64,000 nucleotides of DNA from Salmonirosea aquatica (lineage in GTDB: Bacteria; Bacteroidota; Bacteroidia; Cytophagales; Spirosomataceae), in contig NZ_WHLY01000002.1 in NCBI RefSeq assembly GCF_009296315.1, positions 2,834,501-2,898,500 of the forward strand, in the 5' to 3' direction. Positions 8,150 through 16,529 of this stretch are shown here, piece after piece; the first letter of the stretch is position 1, and the number at the start of each line of letters is the position of its first letter. The position numbers were made by a program, and so were the translations under genes. Below the pieces are notes generated by a model. It made no database searches, had not been told where the DNA came from, and worked only from the letters and a program-made list of their open reading frames with translations.

Positions 8150-8835
8150 TACTTTTCTTACTTTTGGGTCTTTTCGCTGCCGATAAGGCACAAGCACAGG
8201 GAGCGGGCTACGTCCGGCGGCATCTGGAGTTCTACGACGACAAGCCCATTCACTATGGTTTTCTGTTCGCAGTGCCCGTTACGCGTTTCACCATTCGCCA
8301 TAGCGATAAATTTCTGGAATCGGATTCTGCTTTTGCCATTAGCTCGCCCGCGCAGGGCGCTTTTCGTATGGGTTTTACGGTCAATGCGTTCCTGACTGAT
8401 CATTTTGACATCCGTACCACACCATCTATATCGCTGTATGAGCGACGGGTCAAGTTCAATTACCCCGGCTCCGAGAAGACTGAAAGCCGGGAATCGACCT
8501 GGATTGAAATTCCGTTGCTTCTTAAGTACAAGTCAGCCCGCCGGGTCAATACCCGCATGTACATGATTGCGGGAGTAACGCTGGGCATCGAAACCAACGT
8601 AAAGCGTAGCCGGGGTAACGCCGGCGTCAATAATCAGCTCGATACCCGTACTTCCGACTTCACTGTAGACTACGGGGTAGGTTTCGAGCAGTTTTTCCAA
8701 TTCTTCAAATTTGCCCCCGAACTGCGATTCTCGCACGGATTAGTGAATATGTTGCAACCTGCCAACAATTCGGCCAGCATTGGTCTCAACCGCCTTACTA
8801 CGCATACCGTCACCCTGTACCTCAATTTCGAATAG
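8098..8835 (+). CDS. porT: PorT-like outer-membrane protein (type IX secretion)
   Basis: This is a 245-residue predicted beta-barrel with a signal peptide (IVLFLLLGLFAADKAQAQ). The mature part starts with a HYGFLFAVPVTRF segment, has a RESTWIEIPLLLKYKS strand typical of small porin-like barrels, and ends with strand TVTLYLNFE. PorT is needed for type IX secretion and gliding in Bacteroidota, and it often lies directly after ubiE. The ATG at 8098 gives a 52-base overlap with ubiE. That is large, but no ATG lies closer to the signal peptide. PorT itself is an inference from context and pattern; a generic outer-membrane beta-barrel is the alternative. Confidence 0.7.
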   Translation: MHTTDLRNLFHLPRPQIVLFLLLGLFAADKAQAQGAGYVRRHLEFYDDKPIHYGFLFAVPVTRFTIRHSDKFLESDSAFAISSPAQGAFRMGFTVNAFLTDHFDIRTTPSISLYERRVKFNYPGSEKTESRESTWIEIPLLLKYKSARRVNTRMYMIAGVTLGIETNVKRSRGNAGVNNQLDTRTSDFTVDYGVGFEQFFQFFKFAPELRFSHGLVNMLQPANNSASIGLNRLTTHTVTLYLNFE

Positions 8836-8893
8836 AAACCGGTACTGATTGTCAGGAGGTTGTTATTTTCTTTAAAAAAATTAAGGAAAATAG

Positions 8894-8924
8894 TTGGAAA
8901 CCCAAAATCACCCTCCCATATTTG
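8894..8924 (+). promoter_or_regulatory. Promoter of tRNA-Val (TTG-N20-CATATTTG)
   Basis: TTG at 8894-8896 and CATATTTG at 8917-8924 (one mismatch to TAnnTTTG) are 20 bases apart, the Bacteroidota sigma spacing. Transcription would start about 8930, just before the tRNA at 8946. Confidence 0.55.
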
Positions 8925-8945
8925 CAATCCCAAACGGAAACGTAG

Positions 8946-9020
8946 GGGCTCTTAGCTCAGCTGGTTCAGAGCACCTGCCTTACAAGCAGGGGGTCGGGGG
9001 TTCGAATCCCTCAGGGCCCA
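8946..9020 (+). tRNA. tRNA-Val (anticodon TAC)
   Basis: It folds as a full cloverleaf: acceptor GGGCTCT pairs with AGGGCCC (one G-T pair), D arm GCTC...GAGC, anticodon stem CCTGC/GCAGG with loop CTTACAA, and T arm with GTTCGAATC. Anticodon TAC is at 8981-8983, which reads valine. Discriminator A is at 9020; CCA is not encoded. A rho-independent terminator follows. Confidence 0.96.
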
Positions 9021-9033
9021 CATTTCTTTAAAA

Positions 9034-9066
9034 GCCGCTAAATCATACGATTTAGCGGCTTTTTTG
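9034..9066 (+). terminator. Rho-independent terminator after tRNA-Val
   Basis: An 11-bp stem (GCCGCTAAATC / GATTTAGCGGC) with a four-base loop is followed by a T run. It starts 14 bases after the tRNA end. Confidence 0.9.
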
Positions 9067-9229
9067 TTTGTCTTTGACAGATCCTAGGTACGCTAAAAAT
9101 CCAAATCTTCATAGTTGGTAGGACATTGTCAATAAATAGACCGTTTATTCTTTCCGATTCTCAAAAAACATTCCGAAGTTAGGCCCGAATGCTTAAAAAG
9201 GACAATCTTATTTTCATTCAATCCTAGCT

Positions 9230-12200
9230 ATGGTTATTGCTGAAAAACAGTCACATCAGATCGTTGATAATCTGAGTACACCTTCGTTAGGAAGTGAGCT
9301 GGAAAAATTAGTCATCCAAGCAGAGCGAGCTGATTTTTGCGTTGGGTACTTTAATCTAAGGGGGTGGCGTGAGATTGCCGAGGCCGTCGATACCGTGAAT
9401 GGTGGTTATGTAGAGGAAGACGGCGATGAGGAGTTTCGATACTGCCGTCTCATCATCGGTATGCAGAAGATGCCCATCGATATTATCCGTGATTATTTTG
9501 AAAAGCAGGGAAATGTTAATAGTGAACTATTAAAACAAGCAATAACAGATAATACAACGGCAGTCAGGATCAAGCGCAAGGTTACCGAAGAACTCCGCCA
9601 ACAGTTGACCGTAGGTGTACCCACCACCTACGATGAATACATTTTACGACAACTGGTTCGGCAACTAAAAAGCAAGAAGGTCGTTGTCAAGCTGTATTTA
9701 CGCCAACTTCTTCATGCCAAGCTATACCTAGCTTATCAGGCGGACAAAACAATCAATAGCTTCCTTGGAAGCAGTAATCTCACGCTTTCTGGCCTGACAC
9801 ACCAGGCAGAAATGAACACGGACATCTTCGAGCCAGATACTACCCGGCGGCTGGCTGAATGGTTCAACGACCGCTGGGACGACCGCCTTTCGCTTGACAT
9901 TACGCAGGAGTTAATCGAAATACTGGAACAAAGCTGGGCATCCGACCGGTTGGTGTCGCCTTATCATGTGTACCTCAAGATGGCCTACCATTTGTCACGG
10001 GAGGCGCAGGCGGGCATCGACCAGTATTCTATCCCAAAGATCTTCCAGCGTGAGTTGCTGGATTTCCAGGAAAAAGCCGTGCAGATCGCTGCTCAGCACT
10101 TGCATAAGCGGGGCGGGGTACTGCTAGGCGATGTAGTGGGTTTGGGTAAAACCATCACAGCCACTGCTTTGGCAAAAACCGTTGAATTCGCTTACCCAGA
10201 GGTGCTGGTAATTTGTCCGGCTACGCTAGTGACGATGTGGGAGAACTACCGTATTCAGTACCAACTCAACGCGCTGGTGATGTCCCTTCAACAAGCCCAA
10301 ACCAAGCTGAAAGATCTGCGCCGCTATCGTCTGGTTATTATTGACGAGAGCCATAACCTGAGAAACAGCGACGGCAAGCGCTTCCGGGCTATCCGTTCTT
10401 ACATCGAGGAAAATGAAAGTCGTGTTATTCTGCTTTCAGCCACGCCCTACAATAAAACCTACCTCGATCTCTCGAATCAGCTTCGTCTTTTCCTTTCCGA
10501 CGACCAAGATTTAGGCATTACACCAGAGAACTTAATTCGAGCGCTCGGAGGTGAAGTGCAGTTTGCCGCTAAGTTTCCTGAATTGTTCCAGAGGAGCATT
10601 CGTGCCTTTGAGAAAAGTGAGGAACCCGACGATTGGCGCGAACTGATGCGGCTATACATGGTACGCCGGACGCGTTCATTCGTTAAAGAAAATTACGCTA
10701 CTTACGATGAGGAACGGCAGCGATACTATCTGACCTTTAAGGATGGCTCCCGCTCTTACTTCCCCGATCGGCTCTCGAAAAAAGTGGAGTACGGCTTTGA
10801 CCCCGAAGATGTCACAGATCAGTATGCCCGGCTATATTCCCCAGAAGTAGTGGCCATAATTACCTCCCTGAACCTGCCACGATATGGTCTGGGAAATTAT
10901 GAACTTCCTATCAAGCATGTTACCCCATCGGTAGATGAAGCTGCGCTGCTGGCTAATTTGTCTCACGCCGGACAGCGACTAATGGGCTTCTGCCGGACTA
11001 ACCTTTTCAAGCGGCTGGAAAGTTGCGGCTATTCGTTTCTTTTATCCTTATGTCGCCACGCCGTTCGGAATTATGTCTTTCTGTACGCGCTGGACAATGG
11101 TTTACCTTTGCCCGTCGGCCAACAGTTATCAGATCTGATCGACCCCGACCTGACGGACGAAGACGAAGATGACGAAGACATTACACTGTTGACCGACGAG
11201 GCGGAGTACTACGAGAAAGCGCAGCGTATTTACGAGCGCTACCGTAGCCCCCGTCACTACGCCCGCTTCAATTGGATCAGGAGCGAGTTTTTTGTGCCTG
11301 AATTGAAATCGTCACTGATTTACGACGCCAGGGCCCTACTATCTATCCTGAAAAAAAACGACAACTGGCATCCGTCGCAGGACCGTCAGCTCCGGGCTCT
11401 GGCTGACTTATGTAGTACCAGGCATCGCACCGAAAAAATACTGATCTTCACGCAGTTTGCTGATACCGCTCGCTACCTGTGTCGCCAACTAGCTCAGTTG
11501 AACTTAGGGTCAATAGATTGCGTAACAGGCCAAACCGAAGACCCTTCTTTGCTAGTACGGCGGTTCAGTCCGGTTAGTAATGGGGCAAAAACCAATAAAA
11601 TCCAGGAGTTACGGATTCTAGTGACGACCGATCGGCTCAGTGAAGGGCATAACTTGCAGGATAGCCACATTATCCTGAACTACGATTTACCCTGGGCCAT
11701 CATTCGTCTCATTCAGCGCGCTGGCCGGGTAGACCGGATCGGTCAGCAGTCGGACAACATTCTTTGCTATTCGTTTTTGCCCGAAGAAGGTATCGAGCAG
11801 ATCATTAACCTGCGGGAAAGGCTACGTAATCGCATGGCCGAAAACGCCGAGGTGGTTGGTACCGACGAGGTGTTTTTCGAGGGCGACAAGGTAGTATTAC
11901 ACGATCTTTACAACGAAAATTCCAAGATGCTGGACAATGAGGACACCGACACGGAGGTGGACTTGTCGTCGTATGCATACCAAGTGTGGAAAAACGCCGT
12001 GGATCGCGATCCCTCACTTCTCAAGACTATCCCGAACCTGCCCAATGTGACCTATGCCACCAAAACCAACGACAATCAAGGTATTAGCGGCAGCGGGGTG
12101 GTGGTGTATGCCCGCACCCCGGACGACAATGACGTGCTGACCTGGCTCGACGAAAAGGGCAGCGTCATCACGCAGTCGCAGTTGGCCATTTTACGGGCCG

Positions 12201-12646
12201 CCGAGTGCGCTCCCGGCACGCCTGGACTGCCGCGCTTGGAACACCACCACGATTTGGTACAACAAGGCGTGGACCTTATCCGGCGCGAAGAGGCCAGCAC
12301 CGGAGGTACCCTGGGACGCAAAACCAGCATCAAATACCGCCTTTATACGCGGCTGGAAGATTACGCCAAGCAGTACGAGGATACGCTCTTCACGATGGAC
12401 GACCTCAAAGATACCCTGGACGAGCTGTACCGCTATCCGCTGAAAGAGTGGGCCAAAGATGCTCTCAACCGCGCTCTCCGCACGGGAATCAACGATACAG
12501 ATTTGGCGAAGCTGGTACTTTCGTTGCGTGAAGAAGACCGCCTGTGTATTATCCGCGAGGAAGAACTCACCTACCGCCAACCCCAAATCATCTGCTCTCT
12601 GGGCATCCAAGCCGACTCATCCGTACCGACCACCCCATGCGCGTAG
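9230..12646 (+). CDS. PLD-like nuclease domain fused to SNF2-family helicase
   Basis: This is a 1138-residue protein. N-terminal part (about 15-215): phospholipase D-like fold with H162-A-K164 and GSSN (180-183), matching one HxK...GSxN half-site, a possible nuclease or DNA-binding module. Then a superfamily 2 helicase: Walker A DVVGLGKT (301-308), DESH box (372-375), LLSATP (401-406), and in the second lobe motif V (TDRLSEGHNLQ) and motif VI (QRAGRVDRIGQ, about 829-839). An acidic patch lies near 640-655. The layout resembles DrmD-type and other SNF2 proteins of restriction-like defence loci. It is the first gene of a pair, overlapping the methyltransferase-TIR gene by 10 bases. GGTACC is rare across this block, which suggests transfer. 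No clean promoter is seen. Confidence 0.88.
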   Translation: MVIAEKQSHQIVDNLSTPSLGSELEKLVIQAERADFCVGYFNLRGWREIAEAVDTVNGGYVEEDGDEEFRYCRLIIGMQKMPIDIIRDYFEKQGNVNSELLKQAITDNTTAVRIKRKVTEELRQQLTVGVPTTYDEYILRQLVRQLKSKKVVVKLYLRQLLHAKLYLAYQADKTINSFLGSSNLTLSGLTHQAEMNTDIFEPDTTRRLAEWFNDRWDDRLSLDITQELIEILEQSWASDRLVSPYHVYLKMAYHLSREAQAGIDQYSIPKIFQRELLDFQEKAVQIAAQHLHKRGGVLLGDVVGLGKTITATALAKTVEFAYPEVLVICPATLVTMWENYRIQYQLNALVMSLQQAQTKLKDLRRYRLVIIDESHNLRNSDGKRFRAIRSYIEENESRVILLSATPYNKTYLDLSNQLRLFLSDDQDLGITPENLIRALGGEVQFAAKFPELFQRSIRAFEKSEEPDDWRELMRLYMVRRTRSFVKENYATYDEERQRYYLTFKDGSRSYFPDRLSKKVEYGFDPEDVTDQYARLYSPEVVAIITSLNLPRYGLGNYELPIKHVTPSVDEAALLANLSHAGQRLMGFCRTNLFKRLESCGYSFLLSLCRHAVRNYVFLYALDNGLPLPVGQQLSDLIDPDLTDEDEDDEDITLLTDEAEYYEKAQRIYERYRSPRHYARFNWIRSEFFVPELKSSLIYDARALLSILKKNDNWHPSQDRQLRALADLCSTRHRTEKILIFTQFADTARYLCRQLAQLNLGSIDCVTGQTEDPSLLVRRFSPVSNGAKTNKIQELRILVTTDRLSEGHNLQDSHIILNYDLPWAIIRLIQRAGRVDRIGQQSDNILCYSFLPEEGIEQIINLRERLRNRMAENAEVVGTDEVFFEGDKVVLHDLYNENSKMLDNEDTDTEVDLSSYAYQVWKNAVDRDPSLLKTIPNLPNVTYATKTNDNQGISGSGVVVYARTPDDNDVLTWLDEKGSVITQSQLAILRAAECAPGTPGLPRLEHHHDLVQQGVDLIRREEASTGGTLGRKTSIKYRLYTRLEDYAKQYEDTLFTMDDLKDTLDELYRYPLKEWAKDALNRALRTGINDTDLAKLVLSLREEDRLCIIREEELTYRQPQIICSLGIQADSSVPTTPCA

Positions 12647-15600
12647 AAAAAACCCGCCGACTTTTACAAGAACTAGATTTTCAGACCCTATTCCGCGAAG
12701 AACTCGGCTGGGGAAACCCGCTCAACGACAGGTCTACCTCGCTCACGGCCAAAGACACCGCTTACACCCGCCGCGAAATCGCCCATCTGGGTGGAGCTGC
12801 TGTATATGAGATCACGCTACCAGACGGTACTATCCCAGCTACCGCAACACGAGCCCAGATTTCGTTGGATACCCAGAAAACGCAGTTGGTTCATATCCTG
12901 ATTTTTGTGGATAAAGCCCGTACCCAGTGCGTGTGGCGGTGGCTCAAACGAGAAGGGAAGAAGGAATTCGCCCGCGAACACCTCTATCTTAAAGGACAGC
13001 CCGGCGATTTGTTTTTGTCCAAACTCAGCCCGCTCTTTGTCGATATCAGCGAGCTGAATCAGGAGGGTAACGTCAATATCCTGGACGTGAGCCGGAAGAT
13101 TGAGAAGGCACTCGACGTCAAGCCCGTCACCAAAAAATTCTACCGCGATTATCAGCAGCAGCACCTGCGATTTCTGGAATTGATCCAGGGCATCCCCGAC
13201 GAGACCGACCGCCGCTGGTATGCCTCGGTGCTGCTCAATCGGCTGATGTTCATTTATTTCCTGCAAAAAAAGCATTTCCTTGACAAAGGAAATGTACAGT
13301 ACTTGGCCACTAAACTGGATGAGGTACAGGCGCAGCACGGCGAAGGGCGATACTACAACCTCTTCCTAGAAAAGCTCTTCTTTGAAGGTTTTGCCGTACC
13401 AGAAAATGAGCGCAGCGACGAAACCAACGCACTTATTGGCCGGGTGAAGTACCTCAATGGTGGGCTATTTCTGCGCCACAAGATCGAACAGAAGTATGGC
13501 GCGGCCATTCAGATTCCTGACGACGCCTTCGCTAATCTTTTCGGCCTGTTTGACGCGTACTCATGGACGCTCGACGACACGCCCGGCAACCCCGACAACG
13601 AAATAAACCCTGACGTGCTAGGGTACATTTTCGAGAAATACATCAACCAGAAAGCCTACGGGGCTTACTACACACCGCCCGAAATAACGGAGTACCTCTG
13701 CGAGCAGACGGTGTACAAACTTATTCTGGACGAAGTCAACGGCCCGGAAGTACCAGCCGAGGTACCTAATGCCCTTGCGCAGAAGCTGCGCCGCAAGCAC
13801 TACGCCGATATTCCCGAACTTCTCGTGGGCCTCGATGCCGATACCTGCCGTAAGTTGGTGGTGGGCCCAAGTGCCATTCTGCCCGGTTTGTCGCTACTCG
13901 ACCCGGCCTGTGGTTCCGGGGCGTTTCTGGTGGCGGCCATGAAAACGCTTATTAATATCTACGCGGGTGTATTGGGTCGGATTCCGTTCTTGAACGACAG
14001 CGGTCTGACGGCCTGGAAAGCGCAGATCGAGCGGGAGCACCCTTCGGTTAACTACTACATTAAGAAGCAGATCATTACCAATAACCTTTACGGCGTAGAC
14101 ATTATGGAGGAGGCCACCGAAATCGCCAAGCTACGGCTGTTTCTTACGCTGGTAGCCTCGGCCGAAAAGGTGAGCCAACTCGAACCACTGCCCAACATCG
14201 ACTTCAACATCATGCCCGGTAATTCGCTGGTCGGGTTGCTGCGGGTCAACGACGAGCAGTTTGACAACTACGACCTTTTTAATAAAAACTACTCACAATT
14301 GGTGCAGGAAAAAGCCGCTGCCGTGCGGGCATACAAAAGCACCGCCACCTTCACCAAAGACTTGCAGACGCTGCGCGACAGTATTCAGCAACAGCGCGAC
14401 ACTGCTATTGATACACTCAATCTTATTTCGCTGTATGAGTGGCACAAGCTGGGTATTAAGTACGAGGAAGCTACCTGGGACTCGCAAAAGGGAAAAGTGG
14501 GCAAGGTCAAGAAGCGGGTACTCAAAAAGAGCGATATTGAGGCCCTGACTCCCTTCCACTGGTCGTTCGAGTTTGACGAGATCATGGTGCAGCGCGGCGG
14601 CTTTGACGCCATCATTACCAACCCACCCTGGGAGGTGTTCAAGCCCAATGCGAAGGAGTTTTTTATGGAGTACTCCGAGTTAGTCACCAAGAAAAAGATG
14701 GATATCCAGGATTTTGTAAAAGAGAAAGACAGCTTACTTCAAGATATGGAGGTACGCCAGGCGTGGCTCGATTACCTGAGCCGTTTCCCCCACGTGAGCC
14801 AGTATTATCGTAGCAGTCCGCAGTACATCAATCAAATCTCATACATCAATGGCCGGAAAGCGGGATCCGACACCAACCTTTATAAGCTTTTTACCGAGCA
14901 ATGTTACAACCTGCTGAAGCCCGGCGGGTACTGTGGTATTATTATTCCCAGTGGTATCTACTCCGACCTAGGCACTAAGCAGCTTCGCCAGCTTTTATTT
15001 ACAAAAACCAAGGTGCAGCAGTTGGTCAGTTTGGCTAACGAAAAATTCATCTTTGATAATGTTGATCACAGGTTTCCATTTACTCTTTTATCATTTGAAA
15101 AAGGGGGAAATACCAATTCATTTCAAGCCACATTTCGCATTAATCCACGCGAGGCGATCGGTACCGGCCAATTGGATTCTTTCCTGCACAATCCCGAGAC
15201 CTTTATAGAAATCACGACGGATTTTGTCAAGCGGCAATCGCTCGAATCGCTGTCAGTAATGGAAATACGGCGCGAAATGGACTTTACCATCGCGGATAAA
15301 ATCTTGAAATTCCCGTCGTTGGGTGAACACCTGGAGAGTACCTGGAATTTTTCCCTGACCCGTGAATTTGACATGACCAACGATAGCGATCTGTTTCGAA
15401 CTGGGCAGAAGCCGGGAATGCTACCACTCTTTGAAGGAAAGATGATGAATCAGTTCATCAGCAAGTCGGAAGAAGGTCGGTATTATATCGAAACAGCCGA
15501 AGGACGAAGCTCGATTTTGGGAAGAAATGCCGACGATTCGGGCCGGGTGCTGAACTATCAAAATTACCGTGTAGCGTTGCGTGCTGTGGCACGAAGTTCT

Positions 15601-16524
15601 GATTCTCGAACAATTATTGCTACGACACTTTCTAAAAATGTATTCTGTGGTAATTCTTTATTGGTAAGTAATTCGGAGCTTTCAGAGTCCGAAGTTTTGC
15701 TTATTCCAACTTTGCTAAACAGCTTGATCGTAGATTACTATGCCCGACAGATTGTATCAGCTAACATTAATATGTTTTACGTATACCAACTCCCTGTCCC
15801 CCGCCTCCAATCGGGAGACCCGTGGTTCGAGGAATTGGTAGAGCGGGCGGCAAAACTCATTTGCACCACTCCGGAGTATGCGGCCCTATGGGAGGAAGTC
15901 ATGTCCACGCCCTGGACGGTGACAAGCGGCGTCATTGACGAAGCCTGGCGCAATCAGCTTCGAGCCGAAATAGACGCCATCATGGCTACGCTCTATGGCC
16001 TGTCGGCGGAAGAATTTACCTATATCCTTACTACTTTTCCGCTTGTGGCCGCTGCCCAGAAGGAAGCAACCCTCACCGAATTTAATCGCCTGCAAGCCAT
16101 GCAACCTGCTACTATTTTTATGTCTTACGCCCACGAGGACGCTGTCTCGGTCGAGCGACTCTACCAAGATTTAACAGCCAAAGGTTTCCGGGTCTGGAAA
16201 GACGACTACGAGCTATTGCCCGGCGAAAACTGGGAGCACAAAATCGAGGTAGCCCTCAAAGAACATGAGTTCGTGATCGTGTGCCTGTCGGCGTCGTCGG
16301 TGGGCAAGCGCGGGTTTTTCCAGGTGGAGTTGAAGAAAGCCGCCCGCCGTCAGGCCGAGCGTTCGGTCTCGGATGTGTACATCATCCCCGTCAAGTTTAA
16401 CGATTATGACCCTACTAAACTACCTGCCGAAATCAACGCCATCCAGTACGTAGATTTCTCGGAGGACTGGGAAAGTGGGATTAAAGCCATCGAAAAAACC
16501 ATCGGGAAGTACCGGCGCTCCTGA
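12637..16524 (+). CDS. Eco57I/PglX-like adenine DNA methyltransferase with C-terminal TIR domain
   Basis: This protein has 1295 residues from the ATG at 12637. That start overlaps the helicase stop by 10 bases and gives the usual N-terminus (FQTLFREELGW); the frame is open further upstream but without family likeness. Domains: an N-terminal region (about 1-330) common to large type IIG/PglX-like enzymes; SAM motif I DPACGSG (422-428); NNLYGVDIMEEATEIAKLRL; catalytic NPPW (662-665); a target-recognition-like region to about 1090; then a TIR domain (about 1157-1290) with IFMSYAHEDA, the LLPGENW loop, FVIVCLSASSV and a candidate catalytic E1231 in QVELKKA. The methyltransferase should make N6-methyladenine; the TIR may consume NAD. 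I know of no named system with this fusion. Confidence 0.88.
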   Translation: MRVEKTRRLLQELDFQTLFREELGWGNPLNDRSTSLTAKDTAYTRREIAHLGGAAVYEITLPDGTIPATATRAQISLDTQKTQLVHILIFVDKARTQCVWRWLKREGKKEFAREHLYLKGQPGDLFLSKLSPLFVDISELNQEGNVNILDVSRKIEKALDVKPVTKKFYRDYQQQHLRFLELIQGIPDETDRRWYASVLLNRLMFIYFLQKKHFLDKGNVQYLATKLDEVQAQHGEGRYYNLFLEKLFFEGFAVPENERSDETNALIGRVKYLNGGLFLRHKIEQKYGAAIQIPDDAFANLFGLFDAYSWTLDDTPGNPDNEINPDVLGYIFEKYINQKAYGAYYTPPEITEYLCEQTVYKLILDEVNGPEVPAEVPNALAQKLRRKHYADIPELLVGLDADTCRKLVVGPSAILPGLSLLDPACGSGAFLVAAMKTLINIYAGVLGRIPFLNDSGLTAWKAQIEREHPSVNYYIKKQIITNNLYGVDIMEEATEIAKLRLFLTLVASAEKVSQLEPLPNIDFNIMPGNSLVGLLRVNDEQFDNYDLFNKNYSQLVQEKAAAVRAYKSTATFTKDLQTLRDSIQQQRDTAIDTLNLISLYEWHKLGIKYEEATWDSQKGKVGKVKKRVLKKSDIEALTPFHWSFEFDEIMVQRGGFDAIITNPPWEVFKPNAKEFFMEYSELVTKKKMDIQDFVKEKDSLLQDMEVRQAWLDYLSRFPHVSQYYRSSPQYINQISYINGRKAGSDTNLYKLFTEQCYNLLKPGGYCGIIIPSGIYSDLGTKQLRQLLFTKTKVQQLVSLANEKFIFDNVDHRFPFTLLSFEKGGNTNSFQATFRINPREAIGTGQLDSFLHNPETFIEITTDFVKRQSLESLSVMEIRREMDFTIADKILKFPSLGEHLESTWNFSLTREFDMTNDSDLFRTGQKPGMLPLFEGKMMNQFISKSEEGRYYIETAEGRSSILGRNADDSGRVLNYQNYRVALRAVARSSDSRTIIATTLSKNVFCGNSLLVSNSELSESEVLLIPTLLNSLIVDYYARQIVSANINMFYVYQLPVPRLQSGDPWFEELVERAAKLICTTPEYAALWEEVMSTPWTVTSGVIDEAWRNQLRAEIDAIMATLYGLSAEEFTYILTTFPLVAAAQKEATLTEFNRLQAMQPATIFMSYAHEDAVSVERLYQDLTAKGFRVWKDDYELLPGENWEHKIEVALKEHEFVIVCLSASSVGKRGFFQVELKKAARRQAERSVSDVYIIPVKFNDYDPTKLPAEINAIQYVDFSEDWESGIKAIEKTIGKYRRS

Positions 16525-16529
16525 ATGCC

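Noticed and set aside
8946-9066. tRNA-Val as attachment site of an integrated element
   Set aside because: No repeat of the tRNA 3' end and no integrase were found in the window, so only its proximity is noted.
12544-12636. Upstream extension of the methyltransferase-TIR gene
   Set aside because: The extra residues are translated in another frame of the helicase end, have a low-complexity Pro/Arg pattern and lack family likeness. The ATG at 12637 gives a typical overlap and N-terminus.
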